Assembly (NCBI GenBank): GCA_007136585.1
Contig: SLGR01000153.1
Location: forward strand, 1 to 17,265
Source: Candidatus Sumerlaeota bacterium
GTDB taxonomy: Bacteria; CG03; SLGR01
Direction of reading: 5' to 3'
Length of the DNA: 17,265 bases
The notes beneath the pieces are model-generated. The model searched no databases. It was not told the DNA's origin and was given only the letters and a program-made list of their open reading frames with translations. The position numbers and the translations under genes are program-made. Below, one piece after another: positions 7,112 to 14,286 of this stretch; the first letter of the stretch is position 1, and each line of letters opens with the position of its first letter.

Positions 7112-7600
7112 ATGAACAAAAATCCTGACATCGACCTGACTCCTGCCAGAGAAGCCGTTGAATCCCGCGGACGCCGGAGAAGTTCGCTTATCCCTATATT
7201 GCAGGATATCCAGAAAATATACGGGTACGTGCCCCGGCCGGCAGCCGAAATGGTGGCGGAAGAGCTCTCTATTTTTCCAGCCGAGGTATACGGAACGCTG
7301 ACCTTTTACGCTCAGTTCCGCCTTGAGCCCCGCGGGCGGCATATCATAAAGGTCTGCCAGGGAACAGCCTGCCATGTAATGGGGGGAAAGGATATTCTTG
7401 ATTACCTCTCGGGAAGACTGGGTATAACGACCGGGGGGACTACCTCCGACGGCCTCTTCTCGCTTGAGAGGGTGGCCTGCCTGGGATGCTGCGGGATCGC
7501 TCCCGTTGTTGTTGTGGATGAGAAGTTTTTCGGGCATGTCACGGTTCAGAAGATAGAGAGTATAATTGAAAGCTACAGACAGGGAGCATCCGGTGAATAA
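7112..7600 (+). CDS. NuoE/HydC-like [2Fe-2S] subunit of a bifurcating transhydrogenase
   Basis: 162 residues, the usual NuoE/HydC length. A helical N-terminus (DIQKIYGYVPRPAAEMVAEEL, typical of the family) leads to a thioredoxin-like [2Fe-2S] domain. The four ligands are all present with family spacing: C82-x4-C87 (CQGTAC) and C123-x3-C127 (CLGCC). In complexes of this kind the subunit sits against the NuoF/HydB flavin subunit and passes electrons to or from its FMN. It is the first gene of the operon. The start is odd: a TATAAT at 7106-7111 abuts the ATG, and the best ribosome site (GGGAG, 7091-7095) is 16 bases away, but there is no better in-frame start. Its stop overlaps the next start by eight bases. 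Alone it could belong to a hydrogenase or formate dehydrogenase; the third gene argues otherwise. Confidence 0.9.
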   Translation: MNKNPDIDLTPAREAVESRGRRRSSLIPILQDIQKIYGYVPRPAAEMVAEELSIFPAEVYGTLTFYAQFRLEPRGRHIIKVCQGTACHVMGGKDILDYLSGRLGITTGGTTSDGLFSLERVACLGCCGIAPVVVVDEKFFGHVTVQKIESIIESYRQGASGE

Positions 7601-9341
7601 GGTTCTTGTCTGCGCCGGGACAAGCGGTATATCGGCCGGTGCCCTTGAGGTGGCGGATGCCTTTGCCCGCGAGATAGAGAACCGGTCTCTGAAGGGATGG
7701 AGCCTGGTCCGGACAGGAGACAGGGGGCTTTTCAGGGATGTCCTTGTGGATATAGTCACCGAGAACTCCGGGAGAGTCAGTTACCAGTATATCCGGGAGC
7801 AGGACGTGGCGGAGATAGTCCAGAGCCATCTTATAGAAGGAAAGCCGGTGGAGAAACTCCTTGCCGGGGAAGATTACCGCGATTTTTTCTCCGGCCAGAA
7901 ACGCGTGGTTCTGGAGAACTGCGGGGAGATAGACCCCGAAAACCTGGGCGAGTACACCGCCCGGGGCGGGTACAGGGCCCTCGAGAAGTCCCTGCGTCAG
8001 CCTCCGGAGGATATTATAGAGACGGTTAAATCCTCCGGGCTCAAGGGGCGCGGCGGAGCCGGGTTTCCGGCGGGAGTTAAATGGGAGTTCGCAAGGTCCG
8101 CCGGCGGGGATGAAAAATACATAATCTGTAACGCGGACGAGGGGGACCCTGGAGCTTTTATGGACAGGAGTATCCTTGAGGGAGACCCCCACTCTGTCCT
8201 GGAAGGGATGACCATAGCCGGGTATGCAGCCGGGGCCTCCCGGGGGTACATTTACTGCCGGGCCGAGTACCCCCTTGCGATAGAGAAGCTGGAGAAGGCC
8301 ATTAAAGATGCCCGGGGCGAGAAATTTCTCGGTGAAGATATCCTGGGGAGCGGGTTTTCTTTTGATATAACCGTTAAAGAGGGTGCGGGGGCCTTTGTAT
8401 GCGGCGAAGAGACAGCTCTTATAGCTTCCGTGGAGGGGGGCAGGGGGATGCCGGTTTCCAGGCCCCCGTTCCCCGCGCAGGAGGGACTGCGCGGCAAACC
8501 CACCGTTATAAATAACGCCGAGACACTGGCCTGCGTCAGGCATGTTATCGCCAGGGGGCCCGGGTGGTTCTCTTCAATAGGGGTCGAAGGAAGCAGGGGG
8601 ACCAAGGTCTTTGCTCTCGCCGGGAAGGTCAGGAATACCGGCCTGGTAGAGGTGCCAATGGGGACAACCCTCAGGGAGCTTGTATTCGGTCCGGGTGGCG
8701 GGATGGAGGAGAGGAACTCCCCGATAAAGGGTGTCCAGATAGGAGGCCCCTCCGGAGGGTGTCTCCCGGAGTCACTTCTTGATACCCCTATTGACTACTC
8801 TTCAATCACAGCTACCGGGGCCATAATGGGCTCCGGGGGTATGGTGGTAATGGATACGCGCACCTGTATGGTTGACGTGGCGAGGTTCTTTCTTGAGTTT
8901 ACAGTGGCCGAATCCTGCGGCAAGTGTGTCCCATGCCGTATAGGGTTAAAGAGAATGCTGGAGGTCCTCACGGATATTACCGAGGGCAGGGGCAGGATGG
9001 AACACCTTGAGTTTCTTGAGAGGATCTCCTCCACCGTAAAAAGCTCCGCTCTCTGCGGACTTGGAAACACCGCTCCCAACCCCGTGGCGACAACCCTGAA
9101 GTATTTCCGGCAGGAGTACGTAACGCATATCAAGGAAAAAAAATGCCCCTCAGGGGTCTGTCTGAAACTCATAGAGTTTGTCGTGGTTGATGAAAAGTGC
9201 AAAAAATGCGGAAAGTGTTACGGAGTATGCCCTGCAGGGGCTGTCTCTTGGGAAAAAGGGGGGTACGCTTCTATAGACAGGGAGAAATGCATAAAATGCC
9301 GGGCCTGCATAAACGCGTGCCCCTTCTCGGCAATTGAATGA
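7593..9341 (+). CDS. NuoF/HydB-like FMN, NADH-binding iron-sulfur subunit
   Basis: 582 residues. I chose GTG at 7593 over ATG at 7566 because AGGGAG at 7581-7586 lies six bases before it; GTGAATAA then overlaps the previous stop. Counting from that start, residues 1-95 are a HydB-type thioredoxin-like domain, then the FMN loop GRGGAGFPAG (152-161), the NADH region ending CGEETALI (270-277), a [4Fe-4S] site C442-x2-C445-x2-C448 with C488, the conserved CPSGVC (518-523), and a C-terminal ferredoxin domain with C536/539/542/546 and C566/569/572/576. The protein should take up or release NADH at FMN, the probable bifurcation centre in this family, and exchange electrons with ferredoxin through the C-terminal clusters. 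Oddly, the N-terminal domain keeps only C7 of its four cluster cysteines. It overlaps the next gene by ATGA. Confidence 0.9.
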   Translation: MNKVLVCAGTSGISAGALEVADAFAREIENRSLKGWSLVRTGDRGLFRDVLVDIVTENSGRVSYQYIREQDVAEIVQSHLIEGKPVEKLLAGEDYRDFFSGQKRVVLENCGEIDPENLGEYTARGGYRALEKSLRQPPEDIIETVKSSGLKGRGGAGFPAGVKWEFARSAGGDEKYIICNADEGDPGAFMDRSILEGDPHSVLEGMTIAGYAAGASRGYIYCRAEYPLAIEKLEKAIKDARGEKFLGEDILGSGFSFDITVKEGAGAFVCGEETALIASVEGGRGMPVSRPPFPAQEGLRGKPTVINNAETLACVRHVIARGPGWFSSIGVEGSRGTKVFALAGKVRNTGLVEVPMGTTLRELVFGPGGGMEERNSPIKGVQIGGPSGGCLPESLLDTPIDYSSITATGAIMGSGGMVVMDTRTCMVDVARFFLEFTVAESCGKCVPCRIGLKRMLEVLTDITEGRGRMEHLEFLERISSTVKSSALCGLGNTAPNPVATTLKYFRQEYVTHIKEKKCPSGVCLKLIEFVVVDEKCKKCGKCYGVCPAGAVSWEKGGYASIDREKCIKCRACINACPFSAIE

Positions 9342-11440
9342 CGATGGAACTTGTAATTAACGGAAAAAAGGTAACAGCTCCCGGAGAGTGCACCATACTT
9401 GAGGCCGCCCTGGGGGCCGGGATATATATCCCCAACCTCTGCTGGCACCCGGATCTTCCCCCCGGAGAGGCCTGCCGGATGTGCATAGTTGAGGTAGAAG
9501 GGATGAAAGGGTATCCGACGGCCTGCACCACTCAGGCGGCTGAGGGGATGGAGGTAAAGACCGAAACCCCCGAGTTGCGTTCCATAAGAAAAGACCTGAT
9601 CTGGCTTATAATGAGCCGGTACAAGGGAAGGCCGGAAAGCTCTTCACAGCTTGAGAAACTGGTGAAATACATAGGAGAACAGGAACTTTCGGGCTCCGAT
9701 TCTATGGATAATCCCGATCTTCCGACGGTGGATGACGAACCGCTTTTTGTACGGGACCTCAACCGCTGCATACTCTGCGGAAGGTGCGTATCCATATGCC
9801 GCGATGTAAGGAAGACCGGGGTCCTTGGTCTCTCCGGCCGGGGTATTGAAACTTCGGTAAGCACGAGTTACGGGGCGCCTTTTGCTGATTCGGCCTGCAG
9901 GTTCTGCGAGGCCTGTGTGGAGGTATGTCCTTCCGGGGCCCTTACTGACAAAGAAAGGTTTGATGAGAAGGACCGCGAGAAGGTCCTTCTTCCCTGCGTA
10001 AACACCTGCCCGGCGCGCATAGACGCCGCAAGGTACGTGAAACTAATAGCCGCGGGAAGGTACGATGATGCTCTGGAGGTTATAAGGGAGAAGGTTCCCT
10101 TCCCGGAGATACTTGGGTATGTCTGCGACCATCCCTGCGAGGAGGAGTGCCGAAGGGGTCAGCTGAACCAGCCGATAGCCATCCGGGCGCTTAAGAGGTT
10201 TGCCGCCGAACAGAGCTCGGGCAGATGGCGCTCAAAATTAACTCCGGGACCGGATACGGGAAAGAAAGTTGCAATTGTAGGCTCCGGCCCGGCGGGGCTT
10301 ACCGCGGCCTGGTTCCTGCGCCTGGCCGGCCACGGGGTGAGCGTATTCGAATCCCTCCCGGAACCCGGGGGTATGATGAGGACCGGTATCCCCGCCTACA
10401 GGCTCCCGCGCAAGGTGCTGGACAGGGAGATATCCGAGGTGGAGAGGATAGGGGTAAGGATCAATACCTCCTCAGAGATAGACGATCCCCGCAAACTTCT
10501 CAGCCAGGGGTTTGATGCGGTATTTCTGGGCGTGGGGGCTTCCCGGGGGACAGGTATGGGTATCCCCGGTGAAGACTCCCCAGGGGTCCTTGACGGTATA
10601 TCTTTTCTTAGTTCCGTAAACTCGGGCGGCGACCCGGGTATAGCCGGAAGTGTTACTGTGGTAGGGGGCGGTAACGTGGCAATAGACGCGGCCAGGTGCG
10701 CGCTCCGGGCCGGGGCTGAAAAAGCGGTCATTCTATACCGCAGGACTCGCCAGGAGATGCCTGCGCTTCCGGAAGAAGTTGAGGAGGCCTGCCGGGAGGG
10801 GGTTGAGTTTAATTTCCTGGTAAACCCCGTGAGTATTGAAGGTTCATCCGTGAATCTGAAAGTACGGTGCCTCAGGATGGAGTTAGGGGAACCCGATTCA
10901 AGCGGCCGGAGGCGCCCGGTCCCCGTTGAAGGCAGCGAATTTGTGCTTAAGACGGGTATGCTCGTAATGGCTATAGGGCAGCGCACGGAGGTCCCGGAGG
11001 GGTTCTCAGGGTTTCTAAACGAAAGGGGGCGTATAGAGGCTGATCCTGTTACGGGGGCCACTCCGGCGGCGGAGGGTATTTTTGCCGGCGGCGACGCCTG
11101 CAGCGGCCCCGCTTCGGTGATAGAGGCCATCGCCGCGGGAAGGCGCGCGGCTGCTTCAATGGACAGGTACCTCGGCGGGGACGGGCAGCAGGTTGATAAG
11201 AAACTGCTTCCTGAGGAGGAGTACGACCCCTGTTTCGGAAGACAGGAGGGGTTTGCGGGACTGGAGAGGGTATCGCTTCCTGTAACCGGTTTAAGGGAAA
11301 GGCTTGGAGGGTTTGATCCGGTTGAGCTTCCCCTTGACCCGGATAAGGCGCGCAGTGAGGGTTTGCGGTGTCTGAAATGCCAGTTCCGCCTGAGGATATC
11401 AGGTCTTCCCGCACCTCCTTCTGAACCCGCCTCGGATTAA
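9338..11440 (+). CDS. NuoG/HydA-type iron-sulfur domain fused to GltD/NfnB-like FAD-NADPH module
   Basis: 700 residues in two halves. Residues 1-75 are a plant-type [2Fe-2S] domain (C35, C46, C49, C63). Residues 140-200 hold two [4Fe-4S] sites (C144/147/150/154 and C187/190/193/197). The His-Cys cluster normally between them in NuoG and HydA is absent; residues 80-140 have no Cys or His. From about 215 the protein is GltD/NfnB-like: cysteines C220, C224, C263, C267, C271; FAD loop VAIVGSGPAG (311-320); NADPH loop VVGGGNVAID (441-450) followed by YRRTRQEMPA, whose arginines suit the 2'-phosphate; FAD motif GIFAGGDAC (580-588); and a C-terminal CxxC (678/681). Fusion beside NuoE- and NuoF-like genes fits a Sporomusa-type Nfn/Bfu transhydrogenase coupling NADPH with NADH and ferredoxin. 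A glutamate synthase is unlikely, as no large subunit gene is near. Confidence 0.88.
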   Translation: MTMELVINGKKVTAPGECTILEAALGAGIYIPNLCWHPDLPPGEACRMCIVEVEGMKGYPTACTTQAAEGMEVKTETPELRSIRKDLIWLIMSRYKGRPESSSQLEKLVKYIGEQELSGSDSMDNPDLPTVDDEPLFVRDLNRCILCGRCVSICRDVRKTGVLGLSGRGIETSVSTSYGAPFADSACRFCEACVEVCPSGALTDKERFDEKDREKVLLPCVNTCPARIDAARYVKLIAAGRYDDALEVIREKVPFPEILGYVCDHPCEEECRRGQLNQPIAIRALKRFAAEQSSGRWRSKLTPGPDTGKKVAIVGSGPAGLTAAWFLRLAGHGVSVFESLPEPGGMMRTGIPAYRLPRKVLDREISEVERIGVRINTSSEIDDPRKLLSQGFDAVFLGVGASRGTGMGIPGEDSPGVLDGISFLSSVNSGGDPGIAGSVTVVGGGNVAIDAARCALRAGAEKAVILYRRTRQEMPALPEEVEEACREGVEFNFLVNPVSIEGSSVNLKVRCLRMELGEPDSSGRRRPVPVEGSEFVLKTGMLVMAIGQRTEVPEGFSGFLNERGRIEADPVTGATPAAEGIFAGGDACSGPASVIEAIAAGRRAAASMDRYLGGDGQQVDKKLLPEEEYDPCFGRQEGFAGLERVSLPVTGLRERLGGFDPVELPLDPDKARSEGLRCLKCQFRLRISGLPAPPSEPASD

Positions 11441-11454
11441 ATAAGGGAATATTA

Positions 11455-12774
11455 ATGGGTAGTGAAACCGTGAGAATACGGAGCCTCGGCTCCGCGGAGT
11501 TTGATTCGCCGCTGGGGAAAAGAGAGGATACCCTCTTTGTCACGCCGGATGACGATATCAGTATCCGCAGAAGGCGGGGTGAGATGGGCGAGGGAACCCC
11601 CCCGGAATTCTTTGAGGCGGCCGGCCCCCGGCGCAAGATTTATTTTAGTCCGGAGAACCTCAGGTGCGGGATACTTACCTGCGGAGGCCTATGTCCGGGG
11701 CTCAATGATATAATAAGGGAAATCGTATTTAAGCTCTATCACGGGTACGGGGTCAGTGAGATTGACGGCTTCAGGTTCGGGTACCGGGGCCTGGCCCTGG
11801 CTGATGAGATCCCTCCCCTTGAGCTTACCCCTGACCTGGTCGATTCCATACACCGGGACGGTGGGACGATACTCTCATCTTCCCGCGGACCCCAGGATAT
11901 TGACAGAATGATTGATACGCTCATTGAGCGCAGGGTCGGAGTTCTTTTTGCCGTCGGCGGGGACGGGACAATAAGGGGGGCCCACAGTATAGCTGAAAGG
12001 GTCAGGGAGAGAAACCTTGATATATCCGTTACGGCGGTGCCCAAGACCATAGATAACGATATAGCTTTTGTCAGCAGGTCCTTCGGGTTCGAGACGGCGG
12101 TCCAGGCCGCATCAGATATAATAGACAGCGCCCATACGGAGGCCCGGGGTTATTTTAACGGGATAGGCCTTGTGAAACTTATGGGGCGCCATTCAGGGTA
12201 TATAGCCTCCGCCGCTTCCCTTGCCAACAGGAACGTGAATTACTGCCTTATCCCTGAACTTCCTTTCAGGTTAGAGGGAAAAGGAGGGCTCCTGGAGGTC
12301 CTTGAGGAAAGGCTGGCCCTGAAAGAACATGCTGTAATAGCGGTGGCCGAGGGTGCCGGCCAGGACCTCCTCAATAAGGACCGGAGCTCCGCTGAGAAGG
12401 ACGCCTCGGGTAATCTCAGGCTCGGGGATATAGGGAAACACCTTAAATCAGAGATAGAGAGATACCTGGGGTCGCGCTCGGTTCCCGTGAATATAAAGTA
12501 CTTTGAACCCAGCTATATAATAAGGAGCGTTCCGGCAAACGCCTCCGACTCAATATACTGCGTTAAACTTGCCCAGAACACTGTCCACGCGGCCCTTTCG
12601 GGAAGGACCGATATGCTGGTCAGCCTCTGGAACTCGGATTATGTGCATATCCCCCTTTCAATGGCCGTCTCCGAAACCAAATGTGTCGATATCCGGAGCC
12701 GCCTCTGGAGGACCGTTATGGAAGCGACCCGCCAGCCTTACTCTCTTTTTAAGGATCCCGGAGGGGGTTCTTAG
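11455..12774 (+). CDS. ATP-type 6-phosphofructokinase (TP0108/plant/trypanosome-like group)
   Basis: 439 residues. It phosphorylates fructose 6-phosphate to fructose 1,6-bisphosphate, the committed step of glycolysis, in the cytoplasm. An N-terminal extension of about 65 residues precedes the catalytic fold. Visible motifs are CGILTCGGLCPGLN (71-84), GGDGT (168-172), PKTIDND (196-202, catalytic D200) and KLMGRHSG (241-248). Gly in GGDGT marks ATP use, whereas pyrophosphate enzymes usually have GGDD there. The lysine in PKTIDND together with that Gly is the pattern of the long ATP enzymes of trypanosomes, plants and spirochaetes. It is last in the plus operon, 14 bases after the transhydrogenase gene, with GGGA six bases before the ATG. 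Its stop overlaps that of the converging barrel gene. Substrate preference is inferred from motifs only. Confidence 0.9.
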   Translation: MGSETVRIRSLGSAEFDSPLGKREDTLFVTPDDDISIRRRRGEMGEGTPPEFFEAAGPRRKIYFSPENLRCGILTCGGLCPGLNDIIREIVFKLYHGYGVSEIDGFRFGYRGLALADEIPPLELTPDLVDSIHRDGGTILSSSRGPQDIDRMIDTLIERRVGVLFAVGGDGTIRGAHSIAERVRERNLDISVTAVPKTIDNDIAFVSRSFGFETAVQAASDIIDSAHTEARGYFNGIGLVKLMGRHSGYIASAASLANRNVNYCLIPELPFRLEGKGGLLEVLEERLALKEHAVIAVAEGAGQDLLNKDRSSAEKDASGNLRLGDIGKHLKSEIERYLGSRSVPVNIKYFEPSYIIRSVPANASDSIYCVKLAQNTVHAALSGRTDMLVSLWNSDYVHIPLSMAVSETKCVDIRSRLWRTVMEATRQPYSLFKDPGGGS

Positions 12775-13271
12775 AACCTGTAATTTATACCCGTCCTGAA
12801 AAGCGGGTTGTGGGCCGGGGAATCATCATCCATAGCCAGGTCGTAGAGCACCATCGCGTAGGCCGTTGTCCTGCGGTCCAGGCGCCGCCGGTACCCCGCT
12901 CCTACCGGGAATGAGGCCGCCCACTTACGGTCGTCATCAGTTCCGGGTTTCTCCATATTGGTAAGCTGCAGTTCCGCGTGGGCGTAGATATCCCTGTAGA
13001 AAGTGGCCTGGGTAAAGAGCCTTGACCCGTAAGTGTAACTGGATATATCATCCCTCTCAGAGTAGGAGTAGAAAGGGGAGACCCCGAAATCATATATTCC
13101 GATCCTGTACCCGATCAGAGGGGAGACATCCAGGTAGAACCCCCGGTTGTCGTAATTGCCGCTGAAAGACCCTCCTGTGTAAATGTACCCGGCTTCGGCG
13201 GAAGGCCCAGAGGCTGTAAAGCCGGCAAAGACCAGTGCCGCGGTCAGGCATTTTGCCGCAAGTTTTCTCAT
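12771..13271 (-). CDS. Small outer-membrane beta-barrel protein
   Basis: 166 residues. Residues 1-27 form a signal peptide ending AEA before GYIYTGG. The mature protein, about 139 residues, has amphipathic strands rich in Tyr, Arg and Gly (FYLDVSPLIGYRIG, FGVSPFYSYSE, AHAELQLTNME, FPVGAGYRRRL, AYAMVLYDLAMD) and ends in NYRF, the aromatic terminus expected of outer-membrane barrels. The pattern (DVSPLxGYRI, AHAE, VGAGYR, VLYDL) resembles small uncharacterised barrels I associate with Bacteroidota and relatives. A strong ribosome site (AAAGGAGG) lies eight bases before the ATG and a good promoter precedes it, so it can be expressed separately from the PfkB gene. The stop overlaps that of phosphofructokinase by four bases. 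Function unknown; a structural or small-solute pore role is a guess. Confidence 0.75.
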   Translation of the reverse strand: MRKLAAKCLTAALVFAGFTASGPSAEAGYIYTGGSFSGNYDNRGFYLDVSPLIGYRIGIYDFGVSPFYSYSERDDISSYTYGSRLFTQATFYRDIYAHAELQLTNMEKPGTDDDRKWAASFPVGAGYRRRLDRRTTAYAMVLYDLAMDDDSPAHNPLFRTGINYRF

Positions 13272-13279
13272 AAGTTCTG

Positions 13280-13328
13280 CCTCCTTTCTTTAAAGACTTA
13301 ATATACAAATTTTAATAAGTGGCTTCAA
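13280..13328 (-). promoter_or_regulatory. Promoter and strong ribosome site of the small barrel gene
   Basis: On the minus strand TTGAAG (plus 13323-13328) and TATATT (plus 13300-13305) are spaced by 17 bases. The leader then carries AAAGGAGG (plus 13280-13287), a nearly full anti-16S match eight bases before the ATG at 13271. This is the best Shine-Dalgarno in the window and suggests an abundant envelope protein. Confidence 0.6.
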
Positions 13329-13350
13329 ATGAAAAAAACTATCCCGGGGT

Positions 13351-14277
13351 TTATCTGTTGTTCCGCCCGAGCGGCTCAACCGCCCGGTATATCTCCCTTA
13401 CCCCCCGGGCCTTTACTGCCAGTGAGGCGGTTATTATCCCGAACCTCCCGGCGCTTACAGGGTCATCGCCTTCAACCAGGCGGGAAGCGGCTCCGGCGCA
13501 GAAAGCGTCTCCGGCCCCGGTGGTATCAACGGCTCCGCCGGCCGGAGAGTCAGGGGAAAGCAGAATCGTCTCCCCGGGGGTCATAAGAAAAACCCCTTCT
13601 TCCCCCAGGGTTATGAAAAGGGCCTCTACCCCTACCTCGAAAGCTTCCGGACCCAGTTTTCGTATCCTTCCGGGGCCCGGGATGGACCCCGGTTCCCCCA
13701 GCATAGAGGCCGCTTCTTTTCTGTTTGCCTGGAGGCACCTTGTTCCCCGGGCCCATTGTTTCCAATTACTTAGTGAGCGGTATGAGCGGGGTGAGGCGGT
13801 TTCCCGGGAGAGGGCCAGCGAATGGATATCCAGCCATACGGGGCAGGGGAGACTGGCGGTAAGTCTGTCCCATTCACCGATACGGAGCTCAAACCCGGAG
13901 TTCATTACCATTATGAAAAAGTCCAGCTTCCCGGCCTCACCGGTTATCTCGCGGATATCAAGGGGGTCGGAAAGGGAGAGGAGTGTCTCTCTCCGTTCCC
14001 CTTTTAATGGGTAGTGGAGTCTTACCCGGTTCCCGGGTTTCTCCGGGAAAAGGACCTTTTCGGTCGAGAGGGTATCCCAGTCGCGGGTGATCTCTTTGAA
14101 CTCCTCCCGGAGATCTTTCCCCACCGCGCAGTAGAGCCTGGTCCTTACCCCCAGGGCCGAGAGAGCCGCACACTGGTAGAGTACTCCGCCCGGACCTTCC
14201 CATTCAGGTGATGTTTCCGAGGTTACTATGTCAAAAGTGGGGGTCCCGGCTAATCCCAGTACTTTTGAGTATGACAC
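13351..14277 (-). CDS. PfkB-family sugar kinase
   Basis: 308 residues from a GTG start. PfkB (ribokinase-like) enzymes phosphorylate sugars, nucleosides or sugar phosphates with ATP. The C-terminal signature is complete: DTTGAGDAFCAG at 251-262, with D257 as catalytic base and the GAGD anion hole. Upstream lie FITLGEEGVF (221-230), a common ATP-domain strand, and the family's AVG(K/R)D stretch (51-55). At the N-terminus GPGGVLYQCA (28-37) matches the GG lid motif, but the usual Asn is not present, so the sugar substrate cannot be guessed from it. It starts nine bases after the CPBP gene's stop with no clear ribosome site, so translation may be coupled. A role in sugar or nucleoside salvage is inference. 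Confidence 0.8.
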   Translation of the reverse strand: MSYSKVLGLAGTPTFDIVTSETSPEWEGPGGVLYQCAALSALGVRTRLYCAVGKDLREEFKEITRDWDTLSTEKVLFPEKPGNRVRLHYPLKGERRETLLSLSDPLDIREITGEAGKLDFFIMVMNSGFELRIGEWDRLTASLPCPVWLDIHSLALSRETASPRSYRSLSNWKQWARGTRCLQANRKEAASMLGEPGSIPGPGRIRKLGPEAFEVGVEALFITLGEEGVFLMTPGETILLSPDSPAGGAVDTTGAGDAFCAGAASRLVEGDDPVSAGRFGIITASLAVKARGVREIYRAVEPLGRNNR

Positions 14278-14286
14278 GGCGCGGTC

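Noticed and set aside
7539-8543. 334-residue antisense frame opposite the NuoF-like gene
   Set aside because: The plus strand encodes unmistakable FMN, NADH and cluster motifs; the antisense product resembles nothing and reflects biased third positions.
10396-11130. 244-residue antisense frame opposite the GltD-like module
   Set aside because: Shadow of a well-conserved gene; Ser/Pro/Thr-rich translation typical of antisense GC-biased codons.
7112-11440. Reading the operon as [FeFe]-hydrogenase HydABC, complex I or a formate dehydrogenase
   Set aside because: No H-cluster motifs, no NuoG molybdopterin-like domain, no membrane Nuo genes; the third subunit instead ends in a GltD-like NADPH module.
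9338-11440. Glutamate synthase small subunit (gltD)
   Set aside because: The GltD-like part is fused to NuoG/HydA-type ferredoxin domains and no large subunit gene is adjacent.
11455-12774. Pyrophosphate-dependent phosphofructokinase
   Set aside because: The nucleotide-site motif is GGDGT rather than GGDD, which marks the ATP-using long group despite the lysine in PKTIDND.
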